A stretch of 48,870 nucleotides of DNA, taken from the NCBI GenBank assembly GCA_047975765.1, contig JBKEEF010000006.1, forward strand, positions 1-48,870. Direction: 5' to 3'. Under the pieces are notes generated by a model, which had not been told where the DNA came from, did not search any database, and saw only the letters and a program-made list of their open reading frames with translations. Numbering within the stretch: the stretch's first letter is position 1; each line of letters starts with the position of its first letter. Both the position numbers and the translations under genes were made by a program. Shown here in pieces: positions 16,801 to 23,635 of the stretch. The stretch is from JAQWBS01 sp047975765 (GTDB taxonomy: Bacteria > Pseudomonadota > Alphaproteobacteria > RF32 > CAG-239).

Positions 16801-19477
16801 TGAGTCCTATTTCAGTAAGTGCAACCTCAGAACCATCTGCAAAAACAAGTTTTTCAATTTTATAAGATGAATCTTGCCATTGAAGTATTTCAATTCCTTG
16901 TGTTGCATCATCTTTAATTGTAATAACAAGGATTCCATCTACATCTCTGAATTTAAGGTCTTCCACAGAAATTCCTTCACCAAAGACGATTTTATCGGCT
17001 TCACCATCTTCCTCTGAAATTATATCATATCCATCGCCGAGATTATAAAAATAGGTGTCATTACCAACACCACCATGAAGAACATCATTACCCTTACCAC
17101 CACTAATTAAATCATTCCCAGCCTTAGCTAAAATGATGTCATCTCCGGCATCTCCATAGATAACATCATTCTTGGTTGTTCCATAAAGGATATCAGCATT
17201 TTCCGTTTGGAGAGACATGTAATTATAAGCAGAAACGTCAAAGTTTGTTCCGTCAGCAAGTTGAACAAAATCGAGAGAGTCTAGATATTTATAATATTGA
17301 ATTTCAATATAATTTTCGGCATTCGCATTAGACTTAATAAAGAGGGATGTTCCAACCACAGAGCAAGAGATTTTATCTGCTTGATATTCCTCGCCAAGGG
17401 TTATTTTATTGATTGAACGAGGATCACTAATGACCAAATTTTCTGTTGAATTTGTCGGAGAGTTATAATCCGTAGACTCAGGCAGAACAGTTTCATCAAA
17501 AGGATAAGTAATACGTGTCGGTCCATCATAAATGAGAGGCTGTTCAGGATTAGCCAAGATAACCTCACCATCCCAATAATAAATAGGATTTTCTGAATAA
17601 GGAGCCATATATATTTTATCATATCCATAGAAGTTAAAATATTTAGCAGCATTTTTTAAAATAAAAGTTGGATCGCTATTTGCTCGTTTTTTAAAAATGA
17701 CATCATTTCCGATGATTTCCGCATAATCAAAAGCTGAAACTTCAAATCCAGTATAAAAACCAGTATTATTACTAAAATTATGAATAGTAATATTTTCCGC
17801 ATAAGCTTCTATAGAATTGATTATATTGCTATTATTTGGCAAGCAATAAATATCATAATTACCTTGATTGTATAACTTAACAACATCAGTAGGGTTTTCT
17901 AAATAAATTTTAATAGAGGCATTAGGAGTTTTATTATAAATTACGAGGTCATTCCTTTTTTTTCCACTATAAATCTCAGCATTTCCATTAATGGTTATTT
18001 TTTCATTGAAATTAGTTGAATAAAACTTTCCGTTAATATAATTATCATATTCGATGATATTTGTGTAAATACGTGATAAATATAAGTGTTCATTATCGCC
18101 AAGACTTTTAGTGATTGTAATATTTTTAAATTGAAATTCTTCAATAAAGCCTTCATTAATGTCATTAACAGAAGTTCTGAAAAAGTTCTTGATGATAACA
18201 GCTGCAACATCTTCTCTTGTTCCATCTTCTTTACGTGTATAGATTTCCAGATTAGCACCATTTGCAACAAATTTAAGTTCAGACGGTAGAAAACCATCAA
18301 ATTGTGTCAATCCATCGAAAATGATTTTGTCGGTCGTACCAGATGAATCTTCAACAATCAAAGTTCCAACATCATCTTTTCGGAAAATATAAGTGTCACT
18401 ACCTGTTCCACCTTTGATGAGATTGTTTCCATCTCCACCATAGAGAATATCATCTCCAACAGTTCCAATAAGCGCTTGGTCTTCGGTTTCATCTTTGTAA
18501 TATACGTCAATTTTAATACTTATTCCATTTTCTTGAGAAACTTTTATCCAATCAGCAATTTTAGTTATAATACCTTGGATTTGAATGTTATCAGAATAAT
18601 CTAAGGTCTCAATACTAACTCGATTAGCAACACAATAGGCTTTGTATACATTTTCAAAAGCAGTTTGAGATGTTGCATTTTCTTTTTCTTTAAGAAAAAC
18701 ATCAGAATCATTGATAATGTCTTTTATGACTTTATAGGCATATAGGGTATCAACAATAGATTTAATTGAATGAGCTTCCTCTTTGCTTGGACTCTGGTTC
18801 AAACATTCAATATAATTGCTATTCTCCCAATCACTAAAAAGATTTGCAATAACATCAATGTTATTACTATTAATTAACTGATTAACATATTGGCCATGAT
18901 AGTTATTTCCTAAGAATGTTTCAAGCATTTCTAAGTATGAAAGGTTATCTACAACAATTCCATCACTAAAATGAAAAGAAGTATTAATAGTGGTAACAAA
19001 AATCCCTTTTGACAATAAATAGCTAAAAATTGCATCCGTTGAGGCTTCATGATACCCAGGAGCATTGAAAATATTTGCTTCAAGTCCTGTAAATCTGGAA
19101 AGAATTCCTGCTAAATGTCCTCCGAGAGAATGTCCAATTAAAGAGATATTACCATTTATTGTTTGCCTTGAATCTTTATCAACTTCTTTATATCCAACAT
19201 AATAATAGCTGCTGATATCAATATCAGACATTGTTATATTACTAGCTATATAGTCTACATTCTCTCCATTTTCAGCAGTTGGGACAAAATCTGATTTTAC
19301 AAGTTGTTTGATATACCATTTTCCATCTTTTTCAAAAGCTTGAGCTGTCATTTCTTGGTAGTAATTATAAGCAGAAATGAATTGATTAATAGCAAGACCA
19401 TACATTCCTATTTGGGTATCTGCATAATAGTCAAGTTCTCCCCCTGTACTAGGGGTATATCCGTTCCTGCTATACAA
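13847..19477 (-). CDS. RTX lipase, main reading frame (frameshifted gene)
   Basis: 1876 aa in this frame; with the N-terminal piece at 19408-19731 the intended protein is about 1961 aa. An alpha/beta-hydrolase lipase domain carries 'LIGHSLGGHLAG' (nucleophile Ser117 here, about Ser202 in the joined protein) followed by 'IFNAPGYHEA', typical of RTX lipases. From about residue 340 come GGxGxDxxx calcium-binding nonapeptides, grouped with seven modules of the form 'YNLGDG...DKI.FGEGI...L.F...IE.LEFADGS'. The C-terminus ('LKSTAA') is a plausible type I secretion signal. Export by the nearby HlyB/HlyD pair is inferred. The gene is disrupted upstream by a one-base shift. Confidence 0.9.
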   Translation of the reverse strand: MYSRNGYTPSTGGELDYYADTQIGMYGLAINQFISAYNYYQEMTAQAFEKDGKWYIKQLVKSDFVPTAENGENVDYIASNITMSDIDISSYYYVGYKEVDKDSRQTINGNISLIGHSLGGHLAGILSRFTGLEANIFNAPGYHEASTDAIFSYLLSKGIFVTTINTSFHFSDGIVVDNLSYLEMLETFLGNNYHGQYVNQLINSNNIDVIANLFSDWENSNYIECLNQSPSKEEAHSIKSIVDTLYAYKVIKDIINDSDVFLKEKENATSQTAFENVYKAYCVANRVSIETLDYSDNIQIQGIITKIADWIKVSQENGISIKIDVYYKDETEDQALIGTVGDDILYGGDGNNLIKGGTGSDTYIFRKDDVGTLIVEDSSGTTDKIIFDGLTQFDGFLPSELKFVANGANLEIYTRKEDGTREDVAAVIIKNFFRTSVNDINEGFIEEFQFKNITITKSLGDNEHLYLSRIYTNIIEYDNYINGKFYSTNFNEKITINGNAEIYSGKKRNDLVIYNKTPNASIKIYLENPTDVVKLYNQGNYDIYCLPNNSNIINSIEAYAENITIHNFSNNTGFYTGFEVSAFDYAEIIGNDVIFKKRANSDPTFILKNAAKYFNFYGYDKIYMAPYSENPIYYWDGEVILANPEQPLIYDGPTRITYPFDETVLPESTDYNSPTNSTENLVISDPRSINKITLGEEYQADKISCSVVGTSLFIKSNANAENYIEIQYYKYLDSLDFVQLADGTNFDVSAYNYMSLQTENADILYGTTKNDVIYGDAGDDIILAKAGNDLISGGKGNDVLHGGVGNDTYFYNLGDGYDIISEEDGEADKIVFGEGISVEDLKFRDVDGILVITIKDDATQGIEILQWQDSSYKIEKLVFADGSEVALTEIGLTFHQKDEDVFINTTQYDDIVYAGNGDNNIYTLDGNDIVYGGNDSDFVSAGAGEDIVYGGEGNDEIYGGEGNDILYGESGDDYLDGGSGNDILIGGIGNDYLYDGDGDDTIYGGTGNDDLDGGIGDDVFIYNLGDGADTIFDNAGTDKIVFGEGISLKNLHFSTIDKNLTITINGDETQSILIYFHYYSTNNNKIETLEFADGSSIDISNATVDDLNMLALGYPIGSIVGTNAEDVLNGTTEDDILIGGKGNDSLYGDEGSDTYIYNLGDGLDYIYDANGSDDKIIFGEGISFDDLKFRSVGNNIIITVKGDETQGIEIYNWQYSNYKIEKLQFADGSEFALTETGLTFHQKDEDTTIYTTQYDDTIYAGNENNYISSGDGNDIIYTGSGNDYVDAGNGNDAIYGNVGNDSINGGDGDDIIAGGKGDDYLSGDMGNDTYIYNLGDGNDTIFDYGGDDKIIFGANISYDDLNFVKNYENLYVIIKSDQYIEISNYFNSEEYMIEKLVFDDGSEVDMSSINLNHPGLNLIGSQEDDLLSGTSNDDIFTGNQGNDIINAGYGSDTFIYNLGDGFDTINNNLGENDKIIFGEGINLDNLGFKKENDDLIIFINNDETQGIKILNSFYSDFYKIETLEFFDRTSYSLSSIVFYDDSEYGYIVRNIYGTSENDTLIGSKDIDNIYAGDGDDIIVGGKGNDLLRGDYGNDTYIYNLGDGFDSIFDEAGEMDKIVFGEGISFEDLSFVFEPNGQDLIIQIKSNETTQEIRVLGYFYSSALKIEKLEFADGSTVNLTELPFNQEYYLGETIYGNEQPNQLNGTNKNDTIYGGDGGDIIVANDGDDTLIGGADNDYLLGGNGSDTYVYNLGDGYDYIRDDNYDNNNYVDRIVFGEGIKIQDLYFQQEGAALIIKLGKDSNDGMKIENQFYNSGIEILEFSDGTSINISQYNSAEQLIQAMSGFGSTSSSNFTFGIQEMQIIENVITANSLKSTAA
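18128..18340 (-). repeat. 213-bp block shared with the second RTX gene, copy 1
   Basis: Matches 21042-21254 without gaps, about nine bases in ten by eye. It encodes the 'DKIIFDGLTQFDG.LPSELKFVANG' segment of the lipase through 'GFIEEFQF'. Confidence 0.85.
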
Positions 19478-19731
19478 AACATAATTTCTCCAGTACCATT
19501 TCCTTCTTTATCTAATTTTTCTACCCAACAAGCCTTAAATCCATTAGTACTATTTATTTTAGATAAAACCTTAAAATTTGTTGCAATATATTCAGCTTCC
19601 TGATCTGTGAAAATTCTTTTACCATCTCCATCTTTCATGGCAATTAAAGAGGCTTTTGATAGTTCATCAGGTGTATCATAAGCAAATTTAGCGAGTAGTG
19701 CTTGCTCATAAGTTTCATCAGTTATAGTCAT
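19408..19731 (-). CDS. N-terminal piece of the frameshifted RTX lipase
   Basis: A 107-aa frame starting 'MTITDETYEQALLAKFAYDT' and containing 'GEIMFCIAGTD' (about residues 81-91), the usual start of the lipase core. After residue 97 the frame runs into nonsense and stops. The continuing sequence ('GELDYYADTQIGM') lies in the next frame. Its TAGGAG is inside the end of the upstream membrane-protein gene, whose stop is only 2 nt before this ATG, so the two are coupled. Alone it cannot be an active lipase. Confidence 0.8.
   Translation of the reverse strand: MTITDETYEQALLAKFAYDTPDELSKASLIAMKDGDGKRIFTDQEAEYIATNFKVLSKINSTNGFKACWVEKLDKEGNGTGEIMFCIAGTDIPLVQGENLTIMQIPK
19440..19444 (-). other. Frameshift site in a G5 run
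   Basis: Five C on the plus strand (G5 in the gene). Adding one G gives '...LVQGGELDYYADTQIGM...', which joins the two frames into one continuous lipase. It could be a real deletion, slipped-strand phase variation or an assembly error. Confidence 0.75.
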
Positions 19732-19733
19732 AA

Positions 19734-20564
19734 TTATTCTCCTAATGTTTCAGGTTTTTCAGATAAAGGTTTTATGAAGTTTTCGTAGTCTATCTTTTTT
19801 TTATTGTTATGGTATTGGCACTTAATACTCGTTCCTGGAATTATTCCTTTTATTCCAGTAAATATATCTAGTTCATATTTTTTTGTGATAACTTCCATCT
19901 CATTTGGTGAAATAACTTGTTTTGTTATATAAGTGGAATTCTCATAATCTTTGCATAGAATTATATGTTTATTATTTGTAAGTAATGTGAACGTTTCATA
20001 TAGGCGTTCCATATCTTCTTTTTTATCAAAAATCCCTTTTTTAAAAACACCGCAAGTCCAATATATATATTTGGCTGTATCATTATCCATTGTACTATTT
20101 TCTGTTTTTGTAAAAAGTTTGTTGTTTTTAATTTCTGTACTGTCTTTGATATTGGGTTCTAAAATCCTTTTCCCATCAATAATTTCTTCATGAAAAAATT
20201 CATCAGGAAGATAAATTGGGTTATATTCAGCTTTTGGTGTTTTACTTTCACAAGTTGCAATAAAATTATCTGTAATTATTTTTTCTCTTGCGATTGCGCC
20301 AATTGGAATGGCAAAAAACAAGAGAATATAAATTAACTTATATTTTATGTCATACACAAGGAATAAGAAAGTTATAAATAGAGGTGCCCAGTAATGAGGA
20401 AGCATTATATATGAAATACCATCTCCTCTTGAAGTAAAAATTAGTAGGTAATAACAAATAGATTGAGGTATTAGGAGTGAAATAAAATAAAGTTTTTTTA
20501 TAAAAATATATTGAATACCTTTCTTATTTAAAGGGATTATCAATAATAAAAAGAAAAGCATCAA
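19734..20564 (-). CDS. Membrane protein paired with the RTX lipase (3' part, after an amber codon)
   Basis: A 276-aa frame from TTG 20564, but the same frame continues upstream through a TAG at 20643-20645 to an ATG at 20750, so the intact protein would be about 338 aa. Four or five membrane helices fill the first third; residues from about 110 to the end form a polar domain with four Cys. I do not recognise the family. It ends 2 nt before the lipase start and supplies that gene's ribosome site. A role as immunity, chaperone or membrane partner of the lipase is inferred from pairing only. Confidence 0.6.
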   Translation of the reverse strand: MMLFFLLLIIPLNKKGIQYIFIKKLYFISLLIPQSICYYLLIFTSRGDGISYIMLPHYWAPLFITFLFLVYDIKYKLIYILLFFAIPIGAIAREKIITDNFIATCESKTPKAEYNPIYLPDEFFHEEIIDGKRILEPNIKDSTEIKNNKLFTKTENSTMDNDTAKYIYWTCGVFKKGIFDKKEDMERLYETFTLLTNNKHIILCKDYENSTYITKQVISPNEMEVITKKYELDIFTGIKGIIPGTSIKCQYHNNKKKIDYENFIKPLSEKPETLGE

Positions 20565-20642
20565 ATTACTAATAATAAAAGTAGCAAGCCATGTAAGTCC
20601 TGCGACACTAGAGTCTCCAATGCCATTGAAATCATGATATAT

Positions 20643-20750
20643 CTATTTTGCAAGATAAATAAACATTGGAAAAGAGATAATTGGAACTAACCAAAGTAGA
20701 CTAATTTTTTTTCGAAAAGATTTTATTTGATTTTTAATATTATCATTCAT
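20643..20750 (-). pseudogene. 5' fragment of the membrane protein, ended by TAG
   Basis: 35 codons from ATG 20750 (MNDNIKNQIKSFRKK..., then a membrane helix) ending at TAG 20643-20645. The frame reopens without shift and encodes 'YHDFNGIGDSSVAGLTW' and a second helix that joins the 19734-20564 frame. A single nonsense change explains this. The ATG sits at the end of the 127-bp promoter repeat, exactly as in the lipoprotein gene at 23355, which supports it as the true start. Confidence 0.75.
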
Positions 20751-20874
20751 AACATCCGACTCCGTAAAGGTTGTACCTGGGTAAATTTTAGATTGATAAA
20801 AAATAACATTCAAACACTATTTAAGGTTGTTAATATTGTTTTTTATAAACCTAGCTGATATTCATTATCGTTTT
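20748..20874 (-). repeat. 127-bp promoter/leader repeat, copy 1
   Basis: Matches 23353-23479 with about ten differences and no net gap. Both copies start at the start codon of a minus-strand accessory gene and run upstream, so the repeat is a 5' regulatory module. Confidence 0.88.
20785..20813 (-). promoter_or_regulatory. Sigma-70-type promoter in leader copy 1
   Basis: On the minus strand: TTGAAT (20813-20808), 17-bp spacer, TAAAAT (20790-20785), about 35 nt before ATG 20750. Conserved in copy 2. Confidence 0.6.
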
Positions 20875-20894
20875 GCTCGGAGTAATAAAAGAGA

Positions 20895-22310
20895 CTACAC
20901 TGCTTGAGAAAAATTGCTATAAACTTCAGTTGTCCCATTTAACAAAACATATTCATTAAAATCGGTTCCGAAGAATTTATTGCCATAATACTCAGCATAT
21001 GTGATTTTACCTTGGTCTTTGTTGACAACAACACCTCCCGCAAATTGAAATTCTTCGATAAAACCCGAATTTGTGACATTAGCAGAGGTTCTAAAAAAGT
21101 TCTTGATGATAACAGAGGCAACATCTTCTTTTGTTCCATCTTCTTTACGTGTATAGATTTCCAGATTAGCACCATTTGCAACAAATTTAAGCTCAGACGG
21201 TAGAGAACCATCAAATTGTGTCAATCCATCGAAAATGATTTTGTCAGTCGTACCTGATTCATCATCAATAATTGTCGTCCCTTCATAACCTTTCTTGAAA
21301 ATATATGTATCATCTCCACTTCCACCAAAAGCTTGATTAACAGATTCTCCGTTTGTAATACCTCTGAAATCTAAAATATCATTGCCATTACCAGCAACAA
21401 TAGTTGTGTTTATCCCATTTCCAACGATGATATGAGAACTTTCCCCCTCAGTATCTTCAATATAATGACCAACTCCATTAGCATCGTCAAAATCAAATAG
21501 ATAGTTATGAGTTCCATCACTTATTCTTGCAGCAAAGCCACAGATATTTCCAGTTGCTGTTTCTTCTCTCGCATTTATAAGTTGAATGGTAAAATTATCA
21601 AAATTAAAGTCTTTACTATAGACATCATTGGCAAAGAATTTTGTACTTATTTGTTCAAGAATAGCTGCGTTCCGAGCATCTTTAGGGTCAGAGCATTGTT
21701 CATATTTCGTATTCCAACCAACATAGTCATTTATTATACCAGTACTTTCAAATTGTCTAAAAACACCAATCCCTAAATATGTTTCGTCAATATAGTTCAC
21801 CCAACTATGACAATTTGGACCTGCACCAGAATAATCTATTCCGCCTCCATCAATACCACTATCATAAAGAGATTTTCTAAATGTTGCATCAAAAACAATT
21901 CTGTCAAAAAGCGTTTCAGGATCATAAACACTGAGCGTCAGTGTTGAAAAATGTTTATTTTCTATATCGTTTACACCAATTTTATAATTGGAAATGTCAC
22001 CAAAGTGAATCGTTTCTGGCCAAACATATTCAGTTTCTCCCGCATTGAGTGTTTCTCCTTCGGTTTTTACTCTCACGTCACCTTCTGTATCAACTATATA
22101 TGTAATGGGACGGATAATATTTTCACCCGTGCCTGTCTCAATATAAAAGTCTGTTTGTCCATTTTCAACAAGGACATCAATAGTTTTGATACTTATAGCA
22201 TTTCCATTATCATCATATTCAACTAAATCATATCCAGTATGACGAGCAACTCCTCCAACGACATTTATTGCTAGATCTCTAATATGTACCTGTAATTTAT
22301 AATAACTCAT
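20895..22310 (-). CDS. RTX protein with candidate permuted-papain-like N-terminal domain
   Basis: A 471-aa protein. Residues 1-290 are a non-RTX effector region with 'GGVARHTGYDLVEYDD' (His24) and 'GAGPNCHSWVNYI' (Cys167). A His-Thr-Gly strand followed later by an Asn-Cys-x-x-aromatic helix recalls permuted papain-fold hydrolases (PPPDE/LRAT/NlpC-like); this is inference. Residues 300-350 hold a few degenerate calcium repeats ('VAGNGNDILDF', 'FGGSGDDTYIF'), then the 213-bp-encoded block shared with the lipase. RBS AAGGAA lies upstream, 37 nt after the lipoprotein gene. It is probably exported by the adjacent HlyB/HlyD. No disruption is seen. Confidence 0.8.
   Translation of the reverse strand: MSYYKLQVHIRDLAINVVGGVARHTGYDLVEYDDNGNAISIKTIDVLVENGQTDFYIETGTGENIIRPITYIVDTEGDVRVKTEGETLNAGETEYVWPETIHFGDISNYKIGVNDIENKHFSTLTLSVYDPETLFDRIVFDATFRKSLYDSGIDGGGIDYSGAGPNCHSWVNYIDETYLGIGVFRQFESTGIINDYVGWNTKYEQCSDPKDARNAAILEQISTKFFANDVYSKDFNFDNFTIQLINAREETATGNICGFAARISDGTHNYLFDFDDANGVGHYIEDTEGESSHIIVGNGINTTIVAGNGNDILDFRGITNGESVNQAFGGSGDDTYIFKKGYEGTTIIDDESGTTDKIIFDGLTQFDGSLPSELKFVANGANLEIYTRKEDGTKEDVASVIIKNFFRTSANVTNSGFIEEFQFAGGVVVNKDQGKITYAEYYGNKFFGTDFNEYVLLNGTTEVYSNFSQAV
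21042..21254 (-). repeat. 213-bp block shared with the RTX lipase, copy 2
   Basis: Partner of 18128-18340; lies in the C-terminal half of the 471-aa RTX protein. The nearly identical stretch covers the calcium-binding capping region, not the effector domains. Confidence 0.85.
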
Positions 22311-22347
22311 GATAGAATTCCTTTATAAAAATTTTGAATAACTGTTT

Positions 22348-23355
22348 TTATCTAATTTTGTCTTTGTCTGTTGGAATTGGAACTTCATATACTTTTTTAC
22401 CAGTATTGATGTATATTTTGGTTGGATATTCTCTTTTATCTAGACTTATAGCTAAATTATCTGACATTTCTTGAATGCCATCTTCTCTTATATCCCAAAG
22501 GGTAAAACCTTTGCTAACATATAATTTATGTTTCATGCCTTCTGGTTTTATATTTGCTTTTGAAACCTTGTCTTGATAGAAAGTACCGTAAAACTCATAT
22601 CCTTCTTTTTCTGGGGAGGACGTTCTGAATTCTAAAATTCTGATAGCTACTAAATTTTTACCATCTTTTAGGCGAACAACTTCAAGGCCCGCAGTATAAG
22701 CATTTAATTTTCCATCATAAAAAGCTACTAAATCTTTTCTGTCGCTACGATAACTTCTTGTAAAATGACGATACGGAATCCTTCCGAGACCGAAGGAAGC
22801 AATTCCCTGACAATTAAGAACAGCTGTTTCTTCTCCAAATCTCTTTGTAAGAGGGCAGTCTGGATTATGTATTATTCCAAAAACAGCATCTGTATCTTCA
22901 ATAGATATGAGGTGTTTATAATTGTCATATGTTTTCGATAAGGACTTTCTAAAGGCATAACATTTGTTCTTTTTGTAGCAATTTTTTATACTTTTAAATT
23001 CTGGAATTTCTTTAAAAGTTATTGAGTGAGTATCAGGAAAGTTATACTCTTTACTTTTACTATACATTCCTTCTTTATATATTTTTTCTTTTTTTCTCTC
23101 ATCTTCTTCCACTGGAGTCATGCGTCTTTTATCCATAGCTAAATAAGCATCTGTAATGCACTGTCTCAATTCATCCAGTGGCAACTCTGCATCACATTTA
23201 ACCTCAGCTCCATAAGGATGTCCATATGGATTATATCCCGAATATACAGCTTCTCCTGTATATTCGGAAAAAACGATATCTTTTGAATCATCCGTGCTAC
23301 AAGAACCTGTGAAAATTAAAAGGGTAGTAAAAATAAAGAAAATGTTTTTATTCAT
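22348..23355 (-). CDS. Lipoprotein paired with the 471-aa RTX protein
   Basis: 335 aa from ATG 23355, where the 127-bp leader repeat ends. The upstream frame to 23418 would run over the promoter and is rejected. The signal 'MNKNIFFIFTTLLIFTGSCS' ends in a Cys (lipobox 'TGSC', unusual at -3). The mature protein is Lys/Arg/Tyr-rich with several Cys ('CDAELPLDELRQCI', 'CYKKNKC', 'NPDCPLTKRFGEETAVLNC'). The family is not recognised. It lies 37 nt upstream of the RTX gene, so the two are likely an operon. As with the membrane protein, an immunity or accessory role is inferred only from this pairing. Confidence 0.75.
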   Translation of the reverse strand: MNKNIFFIFTTLLIFTGSCSTDDSKDIVFSEYTGEAVYSGYNPYGHPYGAEVKCDAELPLDELRQCITDAYLAMDKRRMTPVEEDERKKEKIYKEGMYSKSKEYNFPDTHSITFKEIPEFKSIKNCYKKNKCYAFRKSLSKTYDNYKHLISIEDTDAVFGIIHNPDCPLTKRFGEETAVLNCQGIASFGLGRIPYRHFTRSYRSDRKDLVAFYDGKLNAYTAGLEVVRLKDGKNLVAIRILEFRTSSPEKEGYEFYGTFYQDKVSKANIKPEGMKHKLYVSKGFTLWDIREDGIQEMSDNLAISLDKREYPTKIYINTGKKVYEVPIPTDKDKIR

Positions 23356-23479
23356 AATATACGACTCCGCAAAGGTTGTATCTAGGTAAATTTTAGATTG
23401 ATAAAAAATAACATTCAAACACTATTTTAAGTTGTTAATATTGTTTTTTATAAACCTAATTAATATTCATTATCGTTTT
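23353..23479 (-). repeat. 127-bp promoter/leader repeat, copy 2
   Basis: Partner of 20748-20874. It lies between the lipoprotein gene (minus) and hlyB (plus), so it could coordinate effectors and exporter. The region 23480-23635 up to hlyB is AT-rich with no gene. Confidence 0.88.
23390..23418 (-). promoter_or_regulatory. Sigma-70-type promoter in leader copy 2
   Basis: On the minus strand: TTGAAT (23418-23413), 17-bp spacer, TAAAAT (23395-23390), about 35 nt before ATG 23355. Same elements as copy 1. Confidence 0.6.
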
Positions 23480-23635
23480 TCTTTTTATCATTTTGTCCTT
23501 CTTATATTCTGGATTTATTGGATTTGTTTTATGATGATAATTAATATTTTTTCAACTGATAATAGATTTTTGAGTTGTTTATTATTTATTTTGCATATAA
23601 TCTTTTTTATAAATTATTATCTTTTGGGGAGATAA

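Noticed and set aside
14100..18450. Regular repeats that might look like a CRISPR array
   Set aside because: They are in-frame GGxGxD calcium-binding repeats of one open reading frame; unit lengths vary and there are no constant repeats with unique spacers.
20643..20645. TAG as a reassigned codon
   Set aside because: TAG ends hlyD, flgE, the ZIP gene, the GyrI-like gene and the RTX lipase in this window, so it is read as stop.
22348..23418. Longer lipoprotein frame starting at 23418
   Set aside because: It would begin inside the -35 box of the conserved promoter and precede a clear signal peptide that starts at ATG 23355.
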